Assembly: GCA_031368095.1 (NCBI GenBank) | Contig: JANLQX010000344.1 | Span: 1 to 22,602 of the forward strand | DNA from: JANLQX01 sp031368095 | Lineage (GTDB): Bacteria; Actinomycetota; Acidimicrobiia; Acidimicrobiales; JANYDT01 | Length of the DNA stretch: 22,602 nt | Direction: 5' to 3' | Shown here: piece after piece, positions 16,423 to 22,602 of the stretch | How positions within the stretch are numbered: the stretch's first letter is position 1 | Layout of the letters: each line of letters opens with the position of its first letter | Made by a program: the position numbers and the translations under genes | The notes under the pieces: model-generated | What the model was told of the DNA's origin: nothing | Databases searched by the model: none | What the model saw: only the letters and a program-made list of their open reading frames with translations

Positions 16423-17472
16423 CGGTGCCCCACGGTCGGAAGTTCGGCGCGCACCAGCCACCCTCCGTTGGGCGTGGGCCCGGCGATCAGCGAACCCCCG
16501 AGCGATGCGGCGCGTTCGCGCATGCCGATGATCCCGAACGCGTCGTGGCCGGAGAGCGCTGCCGTCTGGCCGTCGTTGCGTACGGTCACCACCAGATGAT
16601 CGTTGTCGCGGAACGCGCCAACCTCGACGACGGTGACATTTCGGGCGTGTCGCCGCACGTTCGTCAGGGATTCGGCGATGATGCGGTGTACCGATGGGAC
16701 GAGGGCGGGCTCGACACAACGGACATCAGCGTCGATGTTGGCCGTTACCGGTTCACCATGCGCAGCGGCGTTGGCGACCAGTTGATCTACGTCTTCCCAC
16801 GTTCGCGGCTGAGTGGAGTTGTTGTTGCGCAGACCACCAACCATTCGACGCATGACAACCATCGCATCGGCACCCGCTTTCTCGATATTCGCCAACGCTT
16901 CGAAAGCGGCATCCGGCTGGCGGGTGGCGACATGGCGCGCTGCTTGCGCTTGCACGATGATGCCCGTCACGTAGTGGCCGACCATGTCATGCAGCTCGCG
17001 GGCGAGTTCGAGGCGTTCGTCGGTGCGCGCCGCTCGGTGCTCGCCGCAGCACGGTCGTGGTCAGCACGGCCAATGCGAACAGCGCCGCGAAAGATGGGGG
17101 GAGGCTGGTCTCGATGATGGAGGTGGCGAGTGTCAGCGCCATGCTGACGGCGGCGATTGTTGTCACGGCGACGGCGAGATGTCGTCGTTGCAGGCCGACG
17201 GCGGCGGTGCAGAGTGCGCCAAGACAGGGGACGAGCAACGCAATCGAAAACGTGAGCCGGCCTTTGTCGACTTCCGGGTCCGTGAGCCACACGGCGAGGT
17301 CCGCGAGCGACAGCATCGCCGCGACGCCGACCATCGTGAGGTCCGATGCTTTCGACAGCGTGGTGTTGGCGCGCTGGATCCGCTCCAGCATGCGGTCAAG
17401 CGATTTCGGGGTGAACGGTCTCCTGCCGGCTGTCGAGTCCGGCCCCAACTCGTCCGCCTCAGGTCGTTGCAT
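16419..17472 (-). pseudogene. Sensor histidine kinase (HisKA_3 type), frameshifted
   Basis: The first frame (ATG 17472, or GTG 17475) encodes an N-terminal sensor region with several membrane helices, for example LTMVGVAAMLSLADLAVWL and LLVPCLGALCTAAVGL, up to FALAVLTTTVLRR. The second frame starts with TDERLELARELHDMVGHYVT, the HisKA_3 dimerisation helix with the phosphorylated His, and continues through AESLTNVRRHARNVTVVEV (N box), HDAFGIIGMRERAASLGG (G box) and GGWLVRAELP to the stop. The frame changes between about 17025 and 17050. Domain content and length are otherwise complete for a NarX/DesK-like kinase. The gene is upstream of, and overlaps, the response regulator. A 14-bp palindrome lies upstream at 17512-17525. 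Confidence 0.85.
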
Positions 17473-17511
17473 CACCGGTACATGGTACGGACTCGTCTCG
17501 GCCGGGCGGAT

Positions 17512-17525
17512 CAGCCGATCGGCTG
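17512..17525. promoter_or_regulatory. Perfect 14-bp palindrome between divergent genes
   Basis: CAGCCGATCGGCTG is a perfect palindrome in the 110-base region between the histidine kinase (minus) and the four-helix membrane protein gene (plus). It is a candidate operator, possibly for the adjacent two-component system. Confidence 0.4.
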
Positions 17526-17582
17526 GTTGAGTCTGGCCACTGCGCCGATGCGCGAACGTTTGTCGGTGCCGATAGTGGAACC

Positions 17583-18377
17583 ATGGTTTTCTCGCCGAAC
17601 AACAGTCTGCAATCCTTGCTTAACTCCCTCATGAAGTCAGGGGCAACCTCCAATCTGGCGCTGATTAGATTGCTTGATGACTACCGGGAGTACCACGTCA
17701 TGCTTGTTGTCGTCGGCGGGTTCTTTCTGTTGATCCTGCTTGTCCTCATTCTCGTCTTTCGGAGAAAAGTCAAGGAGTCTTCGCGCCAGGAAAATCGGGG
17801 ATGGACCTTTCAAAGGAAGATGTACTTCTCCTTCGGAGTTCTCAGCGTCGTGGTGGGCCTCCTCCTCGCCGTGATTGTCGCGGCGAATGTCGGCACGGTT
17901 CTTCGTCCTCGTCCAGGATTCGTCGGCACGATCGAAATGCTCGGCACGCCGAGCGCTGGCACGCAGCGAGCCAAGCTCGATGAGGCGTTCACGAGGTGGT
18001 TGCATTCCGGCCGGGCGACGATGCCACCGGCTATTCGAGCAGCGATCGATGACCGTCTTGCGTGGCAGCGACCCAAGGCGATCATCTCCAGCATCTTGCT
18101 GGCTCTATGTGCGGTTTTGAGCTCCTGTATCTGGCGCACTCTGCTCCGGAGATCACTGGTGGGAAGGGCGGCACCGATGGAGAAAAGTCGAGCCCTTCGG
18201 TTGGGAGGAGTTACTTCGGTCGCTCTGTGTTTGGTGCTGATGCTGATGGTCATGGGAAATACCCAGGGCGCCATTGCGCCCCTTTGCGATGACACTCGTC
18301 TTCGGGTAGCTGTCTTTCCGGTCTACACCGGCGTCAGAGTGATCTTCACCACGGTGAAGATCACGAGTTGGGCTTGA
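17583..18377 (+). CDS. Four-helix membrane protein, function unknown
   Basis: This 264-residue protein has four predicted membrane helices at about residues 38-59, 81-103, 165-183 and 208-226. A basic loop follows the first helix, and an extracytoplasmic or cytoplasmic domain of about 60 residues lies between helices two and three. The N-terminus (MVFSPNNSLQSLLNSLMKSG) and the WQRPKAIISS segment look like conserved features of an actinobacterial family of unknown role. The C-terminal 30 residues after TQGAIAPL look odd. One base fewer in the CCCCTTT run near 18279-18285 would give a shorter end, AMTLVFG, with a stop at 18307-18309, so a late frameshift is possible. The ATG at 17583 follows a GTGGA ribosome site. 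Confidence 0.7.
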   Translation: MVFSPNNSLQSLLNSLMKSGATSNLALIRLLDDYREYHVMLVVVGGFFLLILLVLILVFRRKVKESSRQENRGWTFQRKMYFSFGVLSVVVGLLLAVIVAANVGTVLRPRPGFVGTIEMLGTPSAGTQRAKLDEAFTRWLHSGRATMPPAIRAAIDDRLAWQRPKAIISSILLALCAVLSSCIWRTLLRRSLVGRAAPMEKSRALRLGGVTSVALCLVLMLMVMGNTQGAIAPLCDDTRLRVAVFPVYTGVRVIFTTVKITSWA

Positions 18378-18390
18378 CTATCGAAGATCG

Positions 18391-18759
18391 ATGTATCAGA
18401 CTTCGAGTATGCCAAGCCGCTCCGTCGACAAGCCGATGCCCGCCGCATCGTTGTGCCTGCTGCTGGCATTGCTCGACGGTGAGAACCACGGGTATGCGCT
18501 GATGCGTCTCGTTGATGAACAAAGCCAGGGGGCGGTGCAGATGGGGCCGGGCACCCTGTACGGCACGCTCAATCGGCTGTTTGGCGATGGGCTGATTGTT
18601 GAAACCACCGATGAATCCGACCGCACGGGCAACGAACGGCGCCGCTACTACCGCCTCACCCAAAACGGTGAGCGAGTCGCCAGTGTGGAACTTGAACGAC
18701 TCCGAGCACTCGTCCACCGTTTTCGGAAAATCCCAGGAATCGGAGGTGCCCCGGCATGA
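18391..18759 (+). CDS. PadR-family transcriptional regulator
   Basis: This 122-residue winged-helix regulator has the PadR pattern: LCLLLALLDGENHGYALMRL, then GAVQMGPGTLYGTLNRLFGD and GLIVETTDE, and RRYYRLTQNGERVASVELER. It probably represses a nearby operon in response to an unknown ligand or stress. The stop overlaps the ATG of the next gene (ATGA at 18756-18759). Pairing of a PadR gene with a small membrane protein gene of this form is common in actinobacteria. The start at 18391 is used, although ATG codons at 18409 and 18436 are also possible. Confidence 0.93.
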   Translation: MYQTSSMPSRSVDKPMPAASLCLLLALLDGENHGYALMRLVDEQSQGAVQMGPGTLYGTLNRLFGDGLIVETTDESDRTGNERRRYYRLTQNGERVASVELERLRALVHRFRKIPGIGGAPA

Positions 18760-19358
18760 ACGATCTGCGAAGTATCGCAATCTACCGCCGGCTCTCGGCG
18801 TTGTATCCAAAGGCATTTCGCGCCGAATATCGCGAAGACCTGGTCACCATGTTCACCGAGCAATTGCGTGACGACGGCGCAGCCCGGGCATGGCTGTCGG
18901 TGGTCCACGATCTTGTCGTAAGTGTCCCTACTCAACATATGGAGGCTCGAATGAACCGTCCCACACCGCGCACGATTGCGGTCATCGCCACGGTCGGCAC
19001 CGTCGCCGCCCTCGTGCTGGCGTTTGTCGCTGGCACCGGTCCAATCGTTGGTGTGTTCCTACTGATGGCAGTGATGGGGCTCGTAGGCGCCACGCTGGCG
19101 TGGAAGGCGGCCCGTCCAACAGGCCCCGCCGGCTCGAGCGTTTCGAACCGTTGGCGCACGCTTCTGATCGTCGGCGTCGTGCTCATGGCCGGCGTCCTCG
19201 TGGTTATCAACGTGCCGCCCTACAACGATCGAGATCTCCCCGAACCCGGATGGGTGCTGATGATGATGTCGCTTGTCACCAGCGTTGGCTTGATCACCGT
19301 GGGTCTGACCATGGGAATCGCCCACCGCGCCACAGCCCGCCACGCGACCTCCGGCTGA
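18756..19358 (+). CDS. PadR-associated membrane protein
   Basis: This 200-residue protein is translationally coupled to the PadR gene. The cytoplasmic N-terminus has the segment typical of PadR partners, LSALYPKAFRAEYREDLVTM with an arginine-rich helix, then LSVVHDLVVSVPTQHMEA. Four hydrophobic helices follow at about residues 73-92, 95-115, 134-153 and 167-188. It may sense or respond to membrane stress with PadR, but no activity is known. The gene is followed 14 bases later by a strong hairpin that probably ends the transcript. Confidence 0.82.
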   Translation: MNDLRSIAIYRRLSALYPKAFRAEYREDLVTMFTEQLRDDGAARAWLSVVHDLVVSVPTQHMEARMNRPTPRTIAVIATVGTVAALVLAFVAGTGPIVGVFLLMAVMGLVGATLAWKAARPTGPAGSSVSNRWRTLLIVGVVLMAGVLVVINVPPYNDRDLPEPGWVLMMMSLVTSVGLITVGLTMGIAHRATARHATSG

Positions 19359-19372
19359 CGCTGGTCACGCGA

Positions 19373-19419
19373 GAGTTCGGGCTTTGCGTTGCGCTGGGAG
19401 CAACGCAGACCCCGAACTC
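19373..19419. terminator. Long hairpin, probable bidirectional terminator
   Basis: GAGTTCGGGCTTTGCGTTGC (19373-19392) pairs with 19400-19419 over 20 positions, with one mismatch and one G-T wobble, around a 7-base loop. It lies between the end of the PadR-associated gene and the end of a minus-strand remnant. There is no T tract on either side, so it may instead be a dispersed repeat of the genome. Confidence 0.55.
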
Positions 19420-19432
19420 CCCACCTACTTCG

Positions 19433-19678
19433 TCACCAGACCGCAGCAACGATTGCCAGCTCGGAACTGTCGACCACGAGCGCAGCATCAACCACCAGCT
19501 CGTTGACCGTCCCACTCGGTAGTCGCGCGGCGACGCAATTGAGCGCCGTTCGGGTGGGCGCGCGATTGAATGCCCCTTCGAGAACGGCGGCGAGAAGCGT
19601 TCTTTCTGACCTCCCAACCGCGGCGTACGCCGGGGCCGCCATGACCAGTGGTGTGAGCGACGAAGCCGCCAGAATGCA
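19433..19678 (-). pseudogene. Possible 3' fragment of a small secreted protein
   Basis: An 81-codon open frame begins just after an in-frame TAG and has the look of a signal peptide: ILAASSLTPLVMAAPAYAAV. It continues as GRSERTLLAAVLEGAFNRAP and ends NELVVDAALVVDSSELAIVA before a short tail. Third codon positions are mostly G or C, as in real genes here. There is no good start codon except an ATG at 19642 inside the putative signal peptide, and the frame begins where the dehydrogenase remnant ends, so this may be a fragment joined by a deletion. I do not recognise the family. Confidence 0.35.
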
Positions 19679-20302
19679 CTACCCGGATTGGACACGGCCG
19701 CCACAATGGCGGCGCCGACATCGACGGGATTTCCGCCGGTCTGGAGTGAGGTCTTGCTGAAGTTGAGCATGTACCGGCTGCGTTCCGCGTAGGGCGAGGA
19801 GTCCTCCACCTCGGCCAGCAGTTCGTCCACGGTGGCTACCAACTCGGTGACGAAAGAGCCGGGCTCGATCGACAACACACGAATACCGAACGGCGCCACC
19901 TCGGCTGACGGCGACTCTGCCCTGAGCGCGCATCGACGGGAGCACGAGCCGCGACATGCGCACGGGTCCCCAGAAGTTCGTCTCGATCGCGGTGCGGGCC
20001 TTGTCCATCGGAAAGTCCTCGACCGGACCGGACAGACCGACACCGGCATTGTTGACCAGAACGTCGATGTGCCCATGGCGCGTAAGGACGCCAGTTACAG
20101 CGGCGCACGCCGAGACATCGTCGGTCACGTCGAGGGCGATGACCTCAACGTCGATGCCTGCTGCGGCGGCTGCGCCTTTGAGCGCTGTCGCCTTTGCCGG
20201 GTTGCGCATCGATGCGACGACGGTGTCGCCGTGCTTCGCAAACGACACGGCAGTGTGCAGGCCGATCCCGCTCGAGCAACCGGTGATTAGAACCACGGAC
20301 AT
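19666..20302 (-). pseudogene. Short-chain dehydrogenase lacking its catalytic segment
   Basis: The gene begins normally at the ATG at 20302: MSVVLITGCSSGIGLHTAV (nucleotide-binding TGxxxGIG), VIALDVTDD, VLVNNAGVG (NNAG motif at about residue 84), up to NFWGPVRMSRLVLPSMRAQG near residue 128. The frame then changes, near 19903-19920, and continues as SAEVAPFGIRVLSIEPGSFV, ending VDVGAAIVAAVSNPGSAFW. The 35 to 45 residues between these points, which in the family hold the catalytic Ser and the Tyr-x3-Lys, are absent. So the gene has both an internal deletion and a frameshift and cannot be an active oxidoreductase. Its 3' end merges with a fragment of another open frame. Confidence 0.85.
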
Positions 20303-20429
20303 GGTGTGTTCCCTTCGAGAGTTGGTGGCTGCTCGGGTTTCGGGAAGTTCCCGTACGAACCGAGTACGTCGACGATGCGCCTCCGCGGACCAACCGTCTG
20401 CGATGCAGATCACGCCGGCGGGAAAGCAT

Positions 20430-20885
20430 TGATCGAGCCGCAATTACGTCGGTCACGCCCGCTGCCGTGCGCACTGCGTCGGTGATCAACATCTGTCCGC
20501 CGTGCCCGGCGGCTTCGACACGGGCGGCGGTGTTCACGACCGGCCCGAAATAGTCACCACCACGTTCCTCCGCCTCACCGAGATGCAAACCCATACGTAC
20601 ACGTAGCGTCGGGCCGGGCCAGGTCGCGACAGTAAGTGCGCGTTGTGACTCCGTCGCCGCCCGCACCAGCGTCCGACGCCCGCCCGAACGCGGCAGCAAA
20701 CGAATCACCCGCCGTCGTAAACACCTACCCGCCATTCCCCTCGATCGCTGAGCGAAGGATCGCGTCGTGCACCAACAACGACGTCGACATCGCGCTTTGT
20801 CCGCTGCCCACAAACGCGTCGACCCCTCCACATCGGTGAACAGAAACGTCACCGTCCCCGAAGGCAAAAGAGGGGAAACCGTCAT
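20430..20885 (-). pseudogene. Class III adenylate/guanylate cyclase remnant
   Basis: From the ATG at 20885 the N-terminus is clear: SGTVTFLFTDVEGSTRLWA, with the first metal-binding Asp. A shift then leads to another frame with SLLVHDAILRSAIEGNGG, an in-frame TAG, and VFTTAGDSFAAAFGRASDA (second metal Asp). A compensating shift returns to the first frame: ESQRALTVATWPG, LRVRMGLHLGEAEERGGDYF and GPVVNTAARVEAAGHGGQML. Homology fades after DAVRTAAGVTDV, near 20440. The usual downstream regulatory or ATPase domains are not there. With two shifts and a stop the gene is broken, although sequencing error in the shifted part cannot be excluded. Confidence 0.8.
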
Positions 20886-20903
20886 CGCCGCGCCTCCCAG
20901 TCC

Positions 20904-21167
20904 ATGGCGCTCGCTGCGAAACCCGGTGGCACCCTCCATTTCGTCGAGCACGGCAAATCGCCCGATCCGAAAGTGGCTCGTCGACAGAATCGTATTGAGC
21001 CGATCAGCAAACCCGTCTTCGGGGGTTGCCATCTCACCCGCGACATCCCGGCGCTCATCGCCAACGCCGGCTTCACGATCACCACGATGACGGCGTTCGC
21101 TCACCCGAAGGAACCCAAGCCGTTCGGCTGGACCTTCGAAGGACGGGCGACGATCAACGCCGTCTGA
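20904..21167 (+). pseudogene. Class I SAM-dependent methyltransferase, C-terminal fragment
   Basis: This 87-codon frame carries the end of a UbiE-like methyltransferase: AAKPGGTLHFVEHGKSPDPK, then RIEPISKPVFGGCHLTRDIP and PKPFGWTFEGRATI, which recall the KPGG and substrate-pocket parts of the family. The SAM-binding N-terminal half, with its glycine-rich motif, is absent: upstream of 20904 the sequence is that of the oppositely oriented cyclase remnant. The fragment is therefore truncated by a rearrangement next to the cyclase start. The ATG at 20904 is only the first in the frame. Confidence 0.65.
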
Positions 21168-21523
21168 CCTAACGGCCCAGTTTGTCCGGAACGACCCGGT
21201 CCTCGAAGCGGGTGCCGCACAACGACAGGCGTCGACCTTGCGCACTTTGTACCGCTCAGCGAGACAAAGTGAACACTGTCCCGGCGCAAAACTGGCCGAG
21301 GGCTCCATTTTGACGAGTGCCGGCTGCCGTCGCGGCGGGTGAGGGAAACGGCCGCCGGCCCGGTTCTCGTCAACGCTTCGCCGAACCAGATCCCAGCTGC
21401 TTCCGACATCGACGCGCGGGGATGGCATGTCGTCAGCGTCAGCGGCACTCCCCAGCGGGAGTGCAGTATCAGTCGCAGCTTCATGCGCACGTCGCCATGT
21501 CGACCGGTATCAACGCTCCAACT
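21168..21523. other. Stretch without a supportable gene
   Basis: These 356 bases between the methyltransferase fragment and the lipoprotein gene carry only open frames without recognised motifs. On the minus strand a short frame ending at 21171, with CGTRFEDRVVPDKLGR before its stop, looks like a protein C-terminus and may be another remnant, but it is preceded by a stop 27 codons upstream. No RNA gene is recognised. Confidence 0.4.
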
Positions 21524-22066
21524 TTACGGATCAGCATGCACGCTGTCGGGCGAGGTGCCGTAGATGCGGCTTGCGATTCGCAGCAGCTTTTCGCTGGCAT
21601 CGCCGTCTGGCGCAAGGATCATCAAGACCACGTGACGTCTTTCATCGCGAACGAACAGCGTCGATGACGACACCAGTTGAGCCTCGCGGCCAAGACCGAC
21701 AACTTGCTGACCGGACTTTGCATATTCGTTCCAACGCGACGGCAATTGGAACTGAAGGACTAGGAGGTAGCCGCCCTTTTGCGGATGCGGAAAACCGCAA
21801 GCCGGACCGTTCTTTTCTCCCATCGCCCGTGAACTCAGTGATGCGGTCTGATCGAAAATATCGGCAACGTCGGCGGCGTTGATGATCGGGCAGACATCGG
21901 ATGATGCGGTCGCGATCTGCGACCGAATTGCTGCGAGATCGGACGATGCGCTCGCTCTGATCGTCGCAGGAGCATCGCTCGACCGTGCCGTCGTTGAAGT
22001 GCTCGCGCTGCACGCATTCGTCACGATGGCCAGCAAAACCGCGACCGTGGCCACGCGTGGTGTCAT
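21524..22066 (-). CDS. Small lipoprotein, DUF3558-like
   Basis: This 180-residue protein starts at the ATG at 22066 with a signal peptide (MTPRVATVAVLLAIVTNAC) whose Cys19 is the lipobox cysteine. A Ser/Thr/Ala linker follows. The mature domain begins around SSDVCPIINAADVADIF and has a second cysteine in NGPACGFPHP, so one disulfide is likely. It ends LLRIASRIYGTSPDSVHADP. The two-cysteine layout and length resemble DUF3558-type actinobacterial lipoproteins; that is a resemblance of pattern only. It would be anchored to the outer face of the membrane. The longer upstream part of the frame is non-coding in appearance and contains the repeat cluster at 22080-22204. Confidence 0.75.
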   Translation of the reverse strand: MTPRVATVAVLLAIVTNACSASTSTTARSSDAPATIRASASSDLAAIRSQIATASSDVCPIINAADVADIFDQTASLSSRAMGEKNGPACGFPHPQKGGYLLVLQFQLPSRWNEYAKSGQQVVGLGREAQLVSSSTLFVRDERRHVVLMILAPDGDASEKLLRIASRIYGTSPDSVHADP

Positions 22067-22079
22067 GTTCGACCCTATA

Positions 22080-22204
22080 CCGGTTGCCTCAAACCGGCCC
22101 CTTGTCGGGCGCGATTCCGCCAGAACCGGCTCTCTAGAGAGCCTCATTCGCAGCCGGTCGATGCAGCCGGTTGATTTGGTAAGCCAGTTCGACTGACTAA
22201 CCGG
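22080..22204. promoter_or_regulatory. Cluster of CCGGTT/AACCGG sites, a 16-bp palindrome and a tandem repeat
   Basis: The hexamer CCGGTT or its complement AACCGG occurs at 22080, 22092, 22124, 22167 and 22199. The first two form CCGGTT-N6-AACCGG (22080-22097). GGCTCTCTAGAGAGCC (22128-22143) is a perfect 16-bp palindrome. A 13-base unit, GCAGCCGGTCGAT, is repeated in tandem with one mismatch (22150-22175). All lie between the divergent lipoprotein and oxidoreductase genes, which suggests a multi-site operator. Confidence 0.5.
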
Positions 22205-22337
22205 CGATTGCTCGCTCATAAGCCCACATGCGAAGCCGCAAAATATGCAGCCTTCGTCATATGCGCTGGCAACAACCATGAGGCAGAACAGTCGCGTAGC
22301 CCCGGATTCGAGTCAACCCGGCCCTTGATGTGGTGTG

Positions 22338-22602
22338 ATGTCAAGCGTGAAGATCAGCTGCGCTTTTCCCCCGGTCCCGAAGACGCCCGACCACATCGTC
22401 CTCGCCGAGGAACTGGGATACGAGACGGCGTGGGTCTACGACACGCCAGCGCTCCAGCTCGACTGCTGGATGACGCTGGCGATGGCTGCCGTACGAACCG
22501 CACACATCCGACTCGGCCCGGGCGTGCTGATTCCGAGTCTGCGCCATCCGATGGTGACCGCCTCGGCGATTGCCACGTTGGTCGGTCTGGTGGGACAGGG
22601 CC
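22338..22602 (+). CDS. LLM-class F420-dependent oxidoreductase, N-terminal part (cut by window edge)
   Basis: The frame opens with the ATG at 22338 and runs off the window, giving 88 residues. The start MSSVKISCAFPPVPKTPDHI, then AEELGYETAWVYDTP, then TAHIRLGPGVLIPSLRHPMV are the opening beta/alpha units of the bacterial luciferase-like TIM barrel. In actinobacteria such proteins usually use reduced F420 rather than FMN; the cofactor is inferred from the kind of organism. The start is moderately secure, as there is no strong ribosome site and the GTG at 22347 is an alternative. The substrate cannot be known from this part. Confidence 0.85.
   Translation, partial: MSSVKISCAFPPVPKTPDHIVLAEELGYETAWVYDTPALQLDCWMTLAMAAVRTAHIRLGPGVLIPSLRHPMVTASAIATLVGLVGQG

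Noticed and set aside
21171..21251. Short minus-strand frame ending CGTRFEDRVVPDKLGR
   Set aside because: It looks like a protein end but is only 27 codons after a stop codon, and I cannot identify a family; mentioned only in the gene-free stretch.
20145..21428. Single long minus-strand frame of 427 codons as one gene
   Set aside because: Only the section from 20885 to about 20440 has family similarity, and part of that is out of frame; the rest overlaps the methyltransferase fragment and the dehydrogenase in wrong frames.

Overview
The window reads as a piece of a high-GC actinobacterial chromosome, most likely a member of the Acidimicrobiia or a near relative. This is an inference from strong G/C bias at third codon positions, GTG starts, start/stop overlaps, the Mec-CysO-CysM sulfur module, an SCO6745-family protein, an F420-type luciferase-like oxidoreductase and the order mec-cysO-cysM-rph-rdgB, which resembles the Rv1334-Rv1341 region of Mycobacterium tuberculosis. 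No tRNA, rRNA, CRISPR array, insertion sequence or phage gene was recognised.

Bases 1-5476 are mostly conserved housekeeping genes on the plus strand: the tail of an HNH endonuclease cut by the window edge, the CysO-dependent cysteine pathway (JAMM protease Mec, sulfur carrier CysO, O-phosphoserine sulfhydrylase CysM), RNase PH, a Thr-rich-linker lipoprotein, the RdgB nucleotide-pool sanitiser and an unrecognised 330-residue protein. Bases 5480-8317 are a minus-strand run, probably an operon: a di-iron ferritin-like protein, an SCO6745-family protein and a HAD hydrolase. A TetR regulator diverges from it. Next come a GlsB-type membrane protein translationally coupled to a cysteine-rich protein, and a divergent 198-residue protein with a winged-helix-like end.

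From about 10.77 kb to 21.17 kb the character changes. Intact accessory genes are present: a Phd/VapC toxin-antitoxin pair, a UvrA-like ABC ATPase, and a PadR regulator with its membrane partner. They are interleaved with at least seven damaged genes: an ApbE flavin transferase, a DUF2271 protein, an XRE-type regulator, a NarL-type response regulator, its histidine kinase, a short-chain dehydrogenase and an adenylate cyclase. Fragments of a methyltransferase and of a possible secreted protein are also present. Four of the damaged genes appear to have lost an internal segment, often the catalytic or DNA-binding core, as well as being out of frame. The window ends with a small lipoprotein diverging from a partial F420-dependent LLM oxidoreductase, across an intergenic region unusually rich in inverted repeats.

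The most noteworthy points are the clustered gene decay, the CysO that ends in Gly-Gly-Ala-Phe and so would need trimming by its neighbouring JAMM protease, the operator-like repeat cluster at 22080-22204, and the perfect palindrome over the start codon of the apparently leaderless antitoxin gene. No wholly new multi-gene system can be claimed from the sequence alone.
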